DNA of 64,000 nt from Pelobates cultripes (lineage: Eukaryota > Chordata > Amphibia > Anura > Pelobatidae): positions 125,514,221 through 125,578,220 of the forward strand of contig OW240915.1 of assembly GCA_933207985.1 (NCBI GenBank). Reading direction: 5' to 3'. The notes beneath the pieces were generated by a model. That model saw only the letters and a program-made list of their open reading frames with translations. It was not told the DNA's origin and did not search any database. A program made the translations under genes and the position numbers. This document shows positions 21,952 through 34,544 of this stretch, in pieces (the stretch's first letter is position 1; each line of letters begins with the position of its first letter).

Positions 21952-24062
21952 CTCATACGCTTCCTGTCCAGAAATAACTAAGGGAGGAGGAGGTACACTT
22001 GAGACAGTATATTTATTGCAAACAAGAGGTTTGAGCAAGGATAAATGAAAGGTATTAGAAATTTTCAAGGAGGCCGGAAGAGCCAGAGAGTACGCAACAG
22101 GATTGATCCTACGAAGGACACGAAAAGGTCCAAGGAACCTAGGAGCAAATTTCATGCTAGGGACTTTGAGCCTGATGTTACGAGAAGATAACCAAACCCT
22201 CTCACCCACTTGGTAAACAGGGTTGGCACCTTGACGTGTATCAGCATGGTGCTTGAAACGGTAAGCAGCAGTTCCCAGAGCAGATTGAACTTTAACCCAG
22301 GTATCACGGATGGAAGACAGATGGTCATCCAAAGCAGGAATAGCCGTGTCAGAAAAAACAGCCGGTAGGACAGTAGGATGTCGGCCATTATTAATAAAAA
22401 ATGGACTATGCCCAGAGGAGTCATGGTCAGCATTGTTCCTAGCAAACTCGGCCCATGGTAATAATTCGGACCAATTGTCTTGAGTGCTATTAGCGAAACA
22501 ATGCAAGTATAACTCCAAAGGCTGGTTAGCCCTCTCAGCTGTACCATTAGTCTGGGGGTGGTAAGAGGATGAAAAAGACAATTCAATCCCCATTTGCTTA
22601 TTGAAAGCCCTCCAAAGCTGGGATACAAACTGAGAACCTCTATCAGATACAATATTGTGAAGAATGACATGCAGACGGACAATCTCACGTATAAAGATCA
22701 GTACAAGGTCTTGAGATGACGGTAATTTCTTGAGAGGGATGAAGTGAACCATTTTAGAAAAATGGTCAACAACCATTAGAACTAGGAAGTTCTACAATTA
22801 AATCCATAGACAAGTATGACCATGGGACCTCAGGAACGGGAAGAGGTTGTAACAAGCCACAAGGGAGTTTATTAAGTACTTTGGAAACTGCACAAACAGA
22901 ACAAGCCTGCACATACTCCTTAACATCCTTCCTGAGGGAATCCCACCAGAATGACCTCATGATAGCAGAAGTGGATTTATTAATACCTGGGTGACAAGCA
23001 GACACCTTGTTGTGAAACACCTTCATGATATTAACCCTTTCCCCCAATGGAACGAACAATTTGTCCTGAGGTTTACCACAGGGCGCCTGAGACTGAGCCT
23101 CCATGATGGAACCAAGCAGCGGAGAGGACAATGAAAGGATAGTGGAAGCAATGATACATTCCGGGGGAATGATATGGGACTTTTCTTGCTCTTGTATAGA
23201 CTCAGTGTCAAACTGTCTGGATAAGGCGTCAGCCTTGACATTTTTAGAACCAGGTCTATAAGTAATAAGAAAATTAAAGCGAGAAAGGAACAGAGACCAC
23301 CTAGCTTGTCTAGAAGACAATCATTTAGCATCTCCTATGTAAGCCAGGTTTTTGTGATCAGTAATGATCAAAAGGGGGTCCTTGGAACCCTCTAAAAGAT
23401 GTCGCCACTCCTTGAGAGCTAGAATAATGGCCAACAATTCCCTATTGCCAATATCATAATTGCGCTCGGCAGGAGACAACTTTCTAGAGAAGTAACCACA
23501 AGGATGCAATGGAGTATCCTGGTTCTCCCTCTTGGAGAGAACTGATCCTACCCCTGTCTCTGATGCATCAACTTATAGTATGAAAGGTTTACTGGTATCA
23601 GGATGTATCAATATGTCAGCAGAGGCAAACCGCTGTTTGAGAGTTTCAAAGGCTTCTATAGCCTCCTTAGACCATATCGTACATTGTAGAACTGATTCCA
23701 GCTTTTTAGGATCCATCTGAAACCCAGAGGCAGAGATATTATATCCCAAAAACTGTACTTTAGATTGGTCAAAGATGCATTTTTCTAATTTACAATAAAG
23801 TTGATTCTTTAACAAGGTCTGCAGAACTTGTCTAACGTGATCATGGTGAGTTTGAATGTCAGGAAAATAAATAAGGATATCATCCAGATAGACCAAGACA
23901 AACGAGTAAATGTAATCCCTGAGTACATCATTTATGAAATCTTGGAAAACCGCTGGAGCATTGCACAACCCGAATGGCATCACTACATATTCATAGTGTG
24001 CACTTTGAGTCTTCCACTCGTGGTTTTCCTTGATCCTCACTAAATTGTAAGCACTTCTAAGC
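21952..24062 (-). pseudogene. Gypsy-C RT, RNase H and integrase
   Basis: RT (24062-23573): LRSAYNLVRIKENHEW, YVVMPFGLCNAPAVFQDF, catalytic YLDDILIY; a few residues before HYEYV are lost and the thumb is partly deleted. RNase H (23509-23321, continuing into 23320): [38 protein letters not shown]. Integrase: zinc-binding HPG ... CSVCAVSK, catalytic Asp in VVDHFSKM and VSDRGSQF, Glu in NGTAERANQ; then GPFRVLRRINPVAYSLALP. Frameshifts divide the parts; the integrase C-terminal segment (22776-21952) is the longest intact piece. Confidence 0.88.
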
Positions 24063-24833
24063 CCATGTGTGGGAGCTTGCGGGTTATGTGGCCATCTTGG
24101 GTCACGGTCAGGCTCCGCCTCCTGTATCAAATGATTTTTAAGAACCTTAAATTGGACTTCAAAATTCAAATTAAGAAACAAGTTATTCTTGATCTAATGA
24201 ATTCGACCACTGGAACAGATTTAAAAGTATAATGATTAAGGGGCATTATCTGAAGAGGCCACAGCGATCTGGGACAAGAAAGAGTGGAATCTTGTAATAG
24301 GCTTAGTGTTGAGTTAATGGAGGGCCCACAACATAATGTATTTTATTCAACACCTAGGTAATGGCAATCTTTGTTCTACTAAAGCACATGCATAGATTGA
24401 ATAGTATCATCAATAAGGAGCTTTTCTTACCTCTGTATCCATCAGCTGGTTCACCTGCAGGCAAATGGAAATAATATTGAATGTCAAATCCTTTATACAG
24501 GGTCTTCTTTGAGGATGTTGAAGTCTGGTAGCTATATTCATAATACAGATCCTGTACAATTTGATAATACAATTGGTTACTGATATGTATTTTTATTGTC
24601 CTAAATCCACTCATACATTGCTGTATCAAAACAATCAGCCTGCAAGTTCAATAAAATATGTCTATTGTTGGAATAAAATAAACTAATGGTTACATTTAAT
24701 CTTTCTGCAGTGTCATCAGCCCCCTCCCCTCAACTCAAGATATGGAATAACAGATACTCATGTAAACTGATAAGAAAGCAGCCAGCACTGGGTTGGAAGA
24801 TGTGAAGCAGGAGAGACTTGCACATTGTTTTTA
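24063..24833. other. Gene-free stretch
   Basis: No coding sequence or repeat structure can be supported between the Gypsy-C truncation point and the TTAA element. Confidence 0.5.
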
Positions 24834-25159
24834 TTAACCCCTTAAGGACGGAGCCAAATGTACACGTTGTGAACAAAACAAAATGTAAACAAAACCTGGC
24901 ATTTGCGCTACATGTCTGTCCAGCCGTAATACACCTCTTTCATAGTAAATGCACCCACCCTTATTATATATCATTTTATTCAGGGGAAACAGGGTTTTCA
25001 TTTAATATCAAATATTTAGCTATGAAAAATAATTTAATATGAAAAAATGGGAGAAAATACAATTTTTTTTTATTTTTTTAGTTCTAAATGACATTTTAAA
25101 AGTCAGTGTCATAATACTGTTTGCTTTTACTGCAATAAAATACACATATTTGTATTTAG

Positions 25160-25740
25160 TAAAGTCTCACGTGTAAGACAGTACCCCCTATGTGCAGGTT
25201 TTATGGCGTTTTGGGAAGTTACAGGGTCAAATATAGCACGTTACATTTGAAATTGAAATTCGCCAGATTGGTTACGTTGCCTTTGAGACTGTATAGTAGC
25301 CCGGGAATGAAATTTACACCCATAATGGCATACCATTTGCAATAGTAGACAACCCAAGGTTTTGCAAATGGGGTATATCCAGTCTTTTTTAGTAGCCATT
25401 TGGTCACAAACACTGGCCAAAGTTAGCGTTAGTATTTGTTTGTGTGTGAAAAATGCAAAAAACGCCAATTTTGGCCAGTGTTTGTGACTAAGTGGCTACT
25501 AAAAAAGACTGGACATACCCTGTTTGCAATACCTTTGGGTTGTCTACTATTGCAAATGGTATGCCATCATAGGGGTAATTTTCATTCTTGGGCTACCATA
25601 GGGTCTCAAAGGCAACGTAACCAATCTGGCGAATTTTAATGTGAAAAAAATGAAACCGCAAGCCTTATATTTGACGCTGTAACTTTTTTGAAAACACCAT
25701 AAAACCTGTACATGAGGGGTACTGTTGTACTCGGGAGACT
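25160..25740. repeat. Long inverted repeat inside the TTAA element
   Basis: About 260 bp arms (roughly 25160-25420 and 25470-25740) are reverse complements with scattered differences. Landmarks are CGCCAGATTGGTTACGTTGC against GCAACGTAACCAATCTGGCG and AGTCTTTTTTAGTAGCCA against TGGCTACTAAAAAAGACT. A further arm (about 25855-25985) inverts the outer part again. Confidence 0.88.
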
Positions 25741-26059
25741 TCGCTGAACACAAATATTTGTGTTTCAAAACACTAAAAAGTATCACAGCAATAATATTGT
25801 CCGTGTAATGCTGTTTGTGCGTGAAAATGCAAAAAAACTTCACTTTTACTGGCAATATCATCGTTGTAATACATTTTGCTGTTTTGAAACACTAATATTT
25901 GTGTTCAGCGAAGTCTCCCGAGTAGAACAGTACCCCCCCATGTACAGGTTTTATGGTGTCTTGGAAAGTTATAGGGTTAAATATAGTGCTAGCAAATTAA
26001 ATTCCCTTTACTTTCGGCATGGGTTGTTAGGCAGGTCCTGCTAATTGTAATTAATTAAG

Positions 26060-26101
26060 ATACCTAACTATGTAAAAATATTACATAAATATATATGTAG
26101 A

Positions 26102-26145
<44 letters not shown>

Positions 26146-26600
26146 GTATGTGTATATATATGTATATATCTATATAATTTTTTTAAAATATTTTTATTTA
26201 TATATAGGTATATATATAGTGATATATACGCATATATTTATGTATATAGATATATATATTATTTCGTTCTACTTGTATTTTGATATATATATATATATAT
26301 TAATTTCACAATACAGTTAGAACGAAATAACACACATCTAAATATTTTTTAATTATTTATTTTTAATTATTTTTTTAATTTTATTTTTTAACGTATTTAC
26401 ATTTTTATTTTTTTTATATTATATATAAATATATATATAACAATAATTATATATATATTTAATCAGTATCAGTCTACGTGTAATTTGATATTAATAGTAA
26501 AATACACCTAGACGGTGTACATGTGTGTATGTATATGTGTATATATATATACTTAGATCATATATATATATGATCTAAGTATATATAATTTAATTTTTTT
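26060..26600. repeat. AT-rich block with (TA)n microsatellite
   Basis: (TA)n runs at about 26107-26144 and several shorter ones, plus a palindrome ACTTAGATCATATATATATG mirrored by GATCTAAGT (about 26551-26580). Confidence 0.8.
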
Positions 26601-27419
26601 ACACTTTTAACTCATTTTAATTTTATTTTCAGCCAGCAGGGGGACCACCTGTCATTACAGGCAGCCCCCCTGCTGGCAATACAGAAGCCAGCTATCCCGG
26701 CCATGTGATTGTGGGTCCTCGCAAGGACCCCACTCTCACACGGCCGGGGGGCTTCCTGGAGGACAGACATGCGGCGGGGGGCTCCCTGGGAGTCCCCCCC
26801 ACCGCGATCGCCGGCGTGGGACCGCCGGCGACCGGGTAAGTACCGAAAGACCAGAGGGCGTACTATTACGCCCGGCGGTGTTTAGAGCCGCCTATAATAG
26901 GGCGTAATAGTACGCCCTCCGGTCTAAAGGGGTTAAGGATCTGAGAATAGAAAATGCAATGTTACACTTTTCATTGCCAATCTATGAACCCTCTATCAAC
27001 CTTGACTAGCCCTCCTCTTCATCTAGCCCAGTCTTTCCATGGCTGCCCAATCACAGACTTCCCAGTGCAACTCAAGGATAATCTTTGCTGGGAGGGTGAC
27101 AGTTGCCTGGAGAGTTGCCTGCCTCTTGAGTTTAGCCACTCTGAACTACGCTACCAATAATTAACAGGACTGGTGTTCTGATTGACAGGGGCAGGGCTGT
27201 TTAAAAAGCATAGATTTATAAATGTGCCTATCTATATTGAAATCTGCACTTTGTAAAATGTAAAGCAAGCTTAAGTGCTTTATGTGTGTGGAGAGGTCCT
27301 TTCAGAGTACACTGTCACTTTATGGTGTTTGTGTGTGCTTAATTTTTTACTATATGAAAGATAAAATAGGGGCTTCTTTTTCCCATTAGGGGAGAGATCT
27401 TTAATAATCTATATTTTAA

Positions 27420-27546
27420 GTCTTCATCAACCCATTGTTCCTGTAACATTTTGTAATCGTCTTATCTATTGTTAAATTCCACTCTTTATAATATTGTAAA
27501 GCGCTGTGAAATATGTTGGCGCTGTATAAATGATGCTAATAATAAT
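27420..27546 (+). repeat. 3' tail of an L2-like LINE or a SINE using that tail
   Basis: GTAAAGCGCTGTGAAATATG followed by TTGGCGCTGTATAAATGATG and an AATAATAA tail matches the 3' tail I associate with L2-type LINEs and partner SINEs in fish and amphibians. No coding part remains. Confidence 0.55.
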
Positions 27547-27736
27547 CTTAATTATATTTGGCAAATGGTGGAGTTTAAGCATTTTATTTACAGTTATTAA
27601 GCTAATCTACCCACAATCCAGTAGTCAAAAGAACCCCATAAGGGCAAACTGCATTTATCCTTCAAAGATAATTTTTTTTTTTTTTTTTTAATTGAGATCC
27701 AAGGCAAAGAAGGAAACCCATTAACCCATTGTCGGT

Positions 27737-28456
27737 ATGCAAGTAACTTTCTGTTATCATAGTGATAGTCTTGATCAAAGCTTTTACAACTCACTCCCAA
27801 ACAACAACCAATCACACTTCATACGTAAATCTCTCTCCAACCTCTCCTCATTCACAGAGGGCACGTTAATCGTTGGAGGAGATCTTAATGTTCCCCTCAT
27901 CCCTCTCATAGATTCATCCACGGGACACAGTAGCATCACCCAAGGAGCCCTCCGAAGCATACAGAAAATGCTTAAGAACCTTAGGCTGGTGGACTGCTGG
28001 CGAGCAATGCACCCGGCAGACAGGGAATACACCCACTACTCAGCGATACATAAGCGATACGCGAGGATTGACTATATCTTCCTTCAACAGGAACACCTTG
28101 GCGCCATCCAAAAAGCAGAAACTGGATCAGCAAGCTGGTCGGATCATGGTCCTGTGACCCTGCAAATGGACTCCCCCAGGGTACGCCCAACCGCTAGGTC
28201 ATGGCGACTCCAGGACTCATTACTCTTGGACCCATCAGTGAAGGAAACTGTTTCCGAGGAACTCACTTCCTATTTCGCACTGAATGAGACAGATGATCTC
28301 CCCGCGACCACGATATGGGAAGCGCACAAAAGTGTGCTCAGAGGTACACTGATGCGCTTGGCTTCTCAGAAGAAGAGAGAATCTCGGAAACATATGACGG
28401 ACCTACTAACGCGCATAACTACGCTTGAAATGCAACACAAACGTTCCCACCTATAA
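27737..28456 (+). pseudogene. L1/Tx1 endonuclease domain
   Basis: AP-endonuclease motifs are visible: LIVGGDLNVPL, THYSAIHKRYARIDYIF and SASWSDHGPVTL (the catalytic SDH). The N-terminal catalytic part is missing, so the domain starts mid-fold. It would nick target DNA to prime reverse transcription. The frame runs into the linker, then shifts near 28430-28456 into the next ORF. Confidence 0.85.
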
Positions 28457-29093
28457 AGAATTATTTGAAGCCCGAAGATCGAATCGACACTATAGCTCCA
28501 TACAACGATCGAAGGCCTTCTTCTGCCAACACGCCAACAAAGGAGGGCGGCTGCTGGCCAGAATGCTTAGAGGCCCCCAGGGCATGACCCAGGTACATAA
28601 GCTGAGGACATCAGACGGCACGATCACAAAATTCCCGGATAAAATAGCATCCGAGTTCCGCACATTTTACGCCTCGTTATACAACATCCCGGGACCCACA
28701 CTCCCGGAGGAAGTAACACTCAGACGGGATAGAATAAGGAGTTACATCGAATCACACATGAAGACGAGGTTGCAGCAAGGGGAACCGGAGTTACTGGATA
28801 TACCGATCACGGAGGCAGACGTGGCAGGAGCACTCAAGACCGCCAAAACGGGACGGGCCCCAGGCCCTGATGGCTTCACCTTGGACTATTATAAAAAGTT
28901 CCGAACCATATTGCTCCCGAGACTCACCAACGCATTCAACGCTTTGATAGATGGCGCCCGATTCGGACCCGAATCACTAGCGGCAACTATAACGGTTCTC
29001 CCGAAACCTGGGAAGGATCCCGAACTCTGCAGCAGCTATAGACCGATATCACTGCTAAATGTGGACGTGAAGCTCCTCACTAAAATACTATAG
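28425..29093 (+). pseudogene. L1/Tx1 RT N-terminal part
   Basis: Linker and RT start: GRAPGPDGFTLDYYKKF and SSYRPISLLNVDVKLLTKIL. The frame is cut at 29091 by the CR1 insertion; the RT continues at 30494. Confidence 0.88.
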
Positions 29094-30493
29094 AAACATA
29101 GAAACATAGAATGTGACGGCAGATAAGAACCATTCGGCCCATCTAGTCTGCCCAATTTTCTAAATACTTTCATTAGTCCCTAGCCTTATCTTATAGCTAG
29201 GATAGCCTTATGCCTATCCACGCATGCTTAAACTCCTTTACTGTGTTAACCTCTACCACTTCAGCTGGAAGGCTATTCCATGCATCCACTACCCTCTCAG
29301 TAAAGTAATACTTCCTGATATTATTTTTAAACCTTTGTCCTCTAATTTAAGACTATGTCCTCTTGTTGTGGTAGTTTTTCTTCTTTTAAATATAGTCTCC
29401 TCCTTTACTGTGTTGATTCCCTTTGTATATTTAAATGTTTCTATCATATCCCCCCTGTCTCGTCTTTCCTCCAAGCTATACATGTTAAGATCCTTTAACC
29501 TTTCCTGGTAAGTTTTATCCCGCAATCCATGAACCAGTTTAGTAGCCCTTCTCTGAACCCTCTCTAAGGTATCACTATCCTTCTGAAGATACGGTCTCCA
29601 GTACTGTGTACAATACTCCAAGTGAGGTCTCACCAGTGTTCTGTACAATGGCATGAACACTTCCCTCTTTCTACTGCTAATACCTCTCCCTATACAACCA
29701 AGCATTCTGCTAGCATTTCCTGCTGCTCTATTACATTGTCTGCCTACCTTTAAGTCATCAGAAATAATCACCCCTAAATCCCTTTCCTCATATGTTGAGG
29801 TTAGGACTCTATCAAATATTCTGTACTCTGCCCTTGGGTTTTTACGTCCAAGATGCATTATCTTGCACTTATCCACATTAAATGTCAGTTGCCACAATTC
29901 TGACCATTTTTCTAGTTTACCTAAATCATTTGTCATTTGGCTTATCCCTCCTGGAACATCAACCCTGTTACATATCTTAGTATCATCAGCAAAAGACATA
30001 CCTTACCATCAAGACCTTCTGCAATATCACTAATAAAAATATTAAAGAGAATGGGTCCAAGTACAGATCCCTGAGGTACCCCACTGGTGACAAGTCCAAG
30101 CTTCGAATATATTCCATTAACTACAACCCTCTGTTGCCTGTCACTCAGCCACTGCCTTACCCATTCAACAATATTTGAATCCAAACTTAAAGATTGCAGT
30201 TTATTGATAAGCCTTCTATGTGCAACAGTGTCAAAAGCCTTACTGAAATCTAGGTAAGCAATGTCTACTGCACCACCCTGATCTATAATTTTAGTTACCC
30301 AATCAAAAAAATCAATAAGATTAGTTTGGCATGATCTCCCTGAAGTAAACCCATGTTGTCTCTGATCTTGAAATCCATGTGTTTTTAGATGTTCATCAAT
30401 CCTATCCTTTAACATGGTTTCCATCACTTTCCCCACTACTGAAGTAAGGCTTACTGGCCTATAGTTGCCCGACTCCTCCCTATTAGAATAGGA
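29091..30493 (-). mobile_element. CR1-type LINE fragment, 5'-truncated, inserted in the L1 RT
   Basis: The minus strand encodes an RT from [20 protein letters not shown] through [32 protein letters not shown] and, after a frameshift near 30000, the catalytic SFADDTKI, then the C-terminal region with SRKREVFMPLYRTLVRPHLE. The 3' end is the short repeat TCTATGTTTCTATGTTTCTA adjoining the L1 at 29091, as CR1 elements end in short tandem repeats. Endonuclease and ORF1 are absent. Confidence 0.9.
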
Positions 30494-30496
30494 AAA

Positions 30497-32155
30497 ATGC
30501 TTCTGAGATTGGTCCATCCAGACCAGACGGGGTTCATCCCAGGGAGAGAAGCTAGAGACAGCACTCTTAGAGTGCAATCCATCCATCACCTGGCAAGGAA
30601 ATCAACAGATAAGCTCCTATTACTGTCAACGGATGCGGAAAAAGCATTCGACCGGGTTGATTGGACATTTCTTGTAACCACGCTATGGGAAATGGGCTTC
30701 GGAGAGAACATGATGAAATGGATTGATGCGATCTACCATTGCCCCAATGCGAAGGTGAGAGTGAACGGAGCGCTTACCAATTCCTTCCAGATCCACAATG
30801 GGACAAGACAGGGATGCCCACTCTCCCCCATGCTCTTCGCCCTGGCTCTCGAACCGTTCCTAGAAGCGGTGCGCGCATCGGATACAATCCAGGGCTTCAA
30901 AAGCGGGGATACAACACACAAAGTAGCAGCATACACAGATGACCTCTTATTTTTTATCACGGAACCGGAGGCAACAATGCCCCACTTAGTCACTATGATC
31001 ACGGACTAAGGGGAGGTCTCAGGATTCAAATTGAATATGAATAAATGTGAAGTACTTAACATCACCACTCCAACGGCCCAAACATCCGCACTGAAGAACC
31101 AATTTCCGTTTAGATGGTGCGCAAACCACATGCGGTATCTAGGTATCGCAATAACCAGAGACCTAGGTGACATGTATCGAGCGAACTTCCTACCACTACT
31201 ACAACGAATCCAACAAGATTTGAAAACGTGGACATATCCACACATCTCGTGGTTCGGCCGGATCGCAATACTTAAGATGAATATTCTACCACGGCTGTTA
31301 TATTTATATCAGACGATTCCGCAAGCTCTACCGACGGCATATTTCGCGTCACTACGTTCCGCGATGGTGAAGTTCGTCTGGAGTGGGAAACAGGCAAGAC
31401 TCCGACAGGAAGTCCTCTGCTTACCTCGAGCATGGGGGGGATTGGCACTCCCTGACCTCCGCAAATACCACCACGCGACAGTACTACAACGCGTCCTGGA
31501 ATGGCATACTCAACCGGAACATAAACAATGGATCGAATTGGACAAACAACATATAGGCCCCTCCTTTCTGACATCAGTGTGGAATACGAAGAAGATGCCG
31601 CGGACGAGTTTGGAACCATCCTCTACCGTAGCGCAAACACTGAAAGCATGGGACTATATCAGAAAGGCTCCTCATGTCTCTCCAACACCGAGCCCGATGA
31701 CCCAGATACAATACAACCCCCAGATAGGGGGAGGGCTACCACAGACAGCATGGTCCTTCCTGGGAGAGGAGGAATCGTACCCCATACATAAGGTGTTAAC
31801 TAACGCAGATATGATCCCCCTGAGGGACCTAATAGAAGGCAACCAACCCACTAGCCTACAGACCTTCCATTATATACAACTCAGTACATACTACCGGACA
31901 CTTCCAGACAAGGAAAAGTTACACAGGGACTTGACATGGTTTGAAACGCTCTGCGATCACAAGACTACTCTAGGTAAAGCGATATCCCTGCTATACCAAC
32001 ACATGCTCGTGGGGCACCTCACTAACAACGACCAATTCCGCAGACGCTGGGAACGCATGCTAAATACATCATTCACCACATCCCAATGGGATAAGATCCT
32101 CATATTACACCATAAATGCTCATCGAGCTCCCAATATCAAGAAACCAACTATTAA
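30497..32155 (+). pseudogene. L1/Tx1 RT core and C-terminal region
   Basis: [29 protein letters not shown] and HNGTRQGCPLSPMLFAL are followed by AAYTDDLLFFI, where the catalytic motif reads YTDD instead of YADD. A stop interrupts the frame at about 31007, after which 31031-32155 continues with WFGRIAILKMNILPRLLYL and ARLRQEVLCLPRAWGGLALP. The remaining coding part is long and open. Confidence 0.87.
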
Positions 32156-32660
32156 CTTCTCTCATTCTGGTACAGAACGCCCGACAGTCTACACAGGATC
32201 TTCCCGAATGTGCCTGACATATGCTGGAGATGCGGAGATGAGCGTGGCTCGCCACTACACATATGGTGGGAATGCTCACTCATTAAGCCATACTGGGTCG
32301 AAGTCCTACAGAAAATAGGGGATATCACAGGGACGGAAGGAAACCTCAACGCAGAGGCAGTCCTCCTACACTCAACACCGGATCCCATAGGCACATACAG
32401 GAAAAACATTCGTAGACACCTAATCAACGCAGCCAAGGCACTAATTCCACTATACTGGAAACAAATACCCCGACGATAAGACAATGGATGGAGCGGGTGG
32501 AAGAAATCTATAGAGCGGAATCAATACAGGCTACAGGACTAGAGGACAAGCATGTGGAGAGGTGGCGCCCGTGGCTACTCTACATAGCGGACCGAAACAC
32601 AGATAGGAACGGCCATTCGCAGCCCCAAGGAGCCCCAGGACCCCCCACAGACGGGGACTG
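32156..32660 (+). pseudogene. L1/Tx1 C-terminal zinc-knuckle-like end
   Basis: After one stop (about 32155) the coding sequence goes on with CWRCGDERGSPLHIWWEC, the Cys/His motif at the C-terminus of L1 ORF2 proteins, and ends with a divergent tail near 32480-32660. Confidence 0.8.
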
Positions 32661-33350
32661 ATGCCTGGTTCGATACATACTACGCCGTGGTCACAGATGA
32701 CGGGACCACCTTCTCCATAATACCCCTCTACCCCCCCTGCCCAACCACCCTCCACCCAGCTCTCCCCTCCTCATCCCCCCTCTCTCTTTCTCTTACTTCT
32801 TACTCAATTAATACTCATCTTCTCTCTAAAACTCTCCAACAATGGTTTCATTATAAATTACATGATAAACGTAGCCCACCGTAATCCGAGATTGCCCACA
32901 ATTGTGTCATTCACTCACGCTTGCACATCAAAATGGAAACAAACACCTTCATCACGCAATTACACAACACGAATAAGACACATCCCTGAACGACATCTGA
33001 CCTATGACGACGGACCAATAGACCTTACCACCCCAAAGAGAATGAGGCTCAAGGGTGATAGGGAAATATTAGAGGATCACATAAAACAGACGCAAGGCAC
33101 AAACTTATGAATATCCCTCTACTCAAGCCGCAATCCGATCACTCATATGTATGTCTTAATGTGTTAAACGCGACCAAATGCCATATAGAAATAATATGTA
33201 ACATTGTTTGAGTGCTGTTCACACACTTAATGTTGGGACCTGCGAGTCCGTTATATGCTATTTACTTGTTCAATCTATTGATACCTGCTAATGTACAGGG
33301 ATCAGGGCATACCCTGAAATGCTTATGTTTGAATAAAGCCTTTTTGAAAT
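32661..33350 (+). other. L1 3' UTR
   Basis: No coding sequence. The stretch ends near GTTTGAATAAAGCCTTTTTG, which contains a polyadenylation signal. The poly(A) tail and target duplication are not clear. Confidence 0.5.
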
Positions 33351-34539
33351 ACAACTCACTCCATGTTTGGATGGAGTATAGCTTTGTTCCATTACTTTTG
33401 TGATTGTTCATTTTCTCCACCATATATGATATTGATAATTAATAACCACTTAAATTCTGTCTAAGGGCCCCTAAGGGCAGGGGTTCAGTCTCAATAACAA
33501 ATCCAAAATGGCAAAATGTTAGTGTATACACGTTTACACTAAATAAAAGGTAGCCTGGAGTGAAATCAGCACTTGTTACTCACATATTTTACAGCTATAT
33601 TCCTCCACCTTCCAGACTATTATTTTTTTTTGTTTTACTATTTTAAAAATGTGTATGCTAATTAGTTTCTATCATGTGACTGTGATGCCACAGAACCATT
33701 TTTATTTTTTTATTTTATCCCCCTACTTAAGCAGCTATGGTCCCATAATCCGGTAAACACTTTAGAGAACGCCAATATAAAGTGTTAAGTGTTTTATTGA
33801 TACTGTTTTATTTATTGTTTACTTTGTTACTGTTTTCATTACAATTTATAAAATTAAAGTACTTTTTTATTTGATCTATTTTTGCTGCTGCTGGATCCTT
33901 AGGTATGGATCCTTGGTGGGGATAATACCACCTAAGTGTATTGGATGGAGCAAGCTGTACTTTGCTCTAAAGTATGTGAGTAGATTTTTTATCTTTTTAT
34001 TGTGTCTTGCATTCCATAATAACGGTGTACACTATTGTGGCTTTTATTTAGTTTCTTTCTATATACATACCCCGGAGGGATACTGACCACACCTATATCA
34101 TTGAGTGGGGATCATACAACTTTGCACACTATTTTTGGAGTCAATCTTAGGGTTCCACTGCATGTAAGTGCACATTTTATATTTGACCCACCCCTGCTAC
34201 CAAGCTCTATTTACACTATACTACAATTTGTATCTGGTTTTTTTTTTTATGAGGATACCTTCCACAATTACGACCACTTTAATAATCTGCACTACAGTAT
34301 ATCCTTAGGCGGGGATTATTCCGCAAAGCAGGAGCTGCATACATAGTCCATAAAAGTGTGAGTATACATTTGTATATTATTTATACCAACAGTTTTAAAA
34401 TACTACACTATCAGTTTTTCCTGTTCTTTTTCCTTGTCATTGCATGAGATGCTCAATAATAGATAGTTAATAATATAGCATCCCACACTAGTTCCAAACA
34501 GGTATGGGTTGGCAGTACGAGAATTAACTTTGTGTTTAA
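33351..34539. other. Gene-free stretch
   Basis: Nothing beyond low-complexity T-runs is seen. Its right end (about 34525-34544) matches the start of the second tandem unit near 36010-36030. Confidence 0.5.
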
Positions 34540-34544
34540 GCCCT

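Larger units (their letters stand above)
20273..24062 (-). mobile_element. Gypsy-C: Tf1/sushi-type Ty3/gypsy element, 5'-truncated
   Basis: 3' LTR (20273-20765), purine tract (about 20766-20780), chromodomain, integrase, RNase H and RT to LRSAYNL, where homology stops at 24062. The N-terminal RT, protease, gag and 5' LTR are missing. A solo LTR (20968-21946) splits the chromodomain from integrase. The LTR is of the same family as Gypsy-D. Confidence 0.88.
24834..26936. mobile_element. Non-autonomous TTAA DNA transposon with giant hairpin structure
   Basis: Ends are TTAACCCCTT-AGGACGGAG on the left and the inverted TTAACCCCTTTAGACCGGAG on the right, each with TTAA at the boundary (24834-24837 and 26933-26936). 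There is no transposase. A segment around ACAGGTTTTATGG occurs three times in alternating orientation, forming long hairpins. An AT-rich block (26060-26630) and a GC-rich right end with a GGGCGTA...TACGCCC stem follow. TTAA targets suggest piggyBac or Kolobok mobilisation. Confidence 0.8.
27737..33350 (+). mobile_element. L1/Tx1-clade LINE copy (plus), 5'-truncated, with CR1 insertion
   Basis: Endonuclease (27737-28456), linker and RT N-terminus (28425-29093), a CR1 fragment inserted at 29091-30493, RT core and C-terminus (30497-32155), C-terminal Cys/His motif (32210-32479) and a 3' UTR ending near an AATAAA (about 33333). ORF1 and the first part of the endonuclease are missing. It differs in sequence from the copy at 17234-20272. 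Confidence 0.88.
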
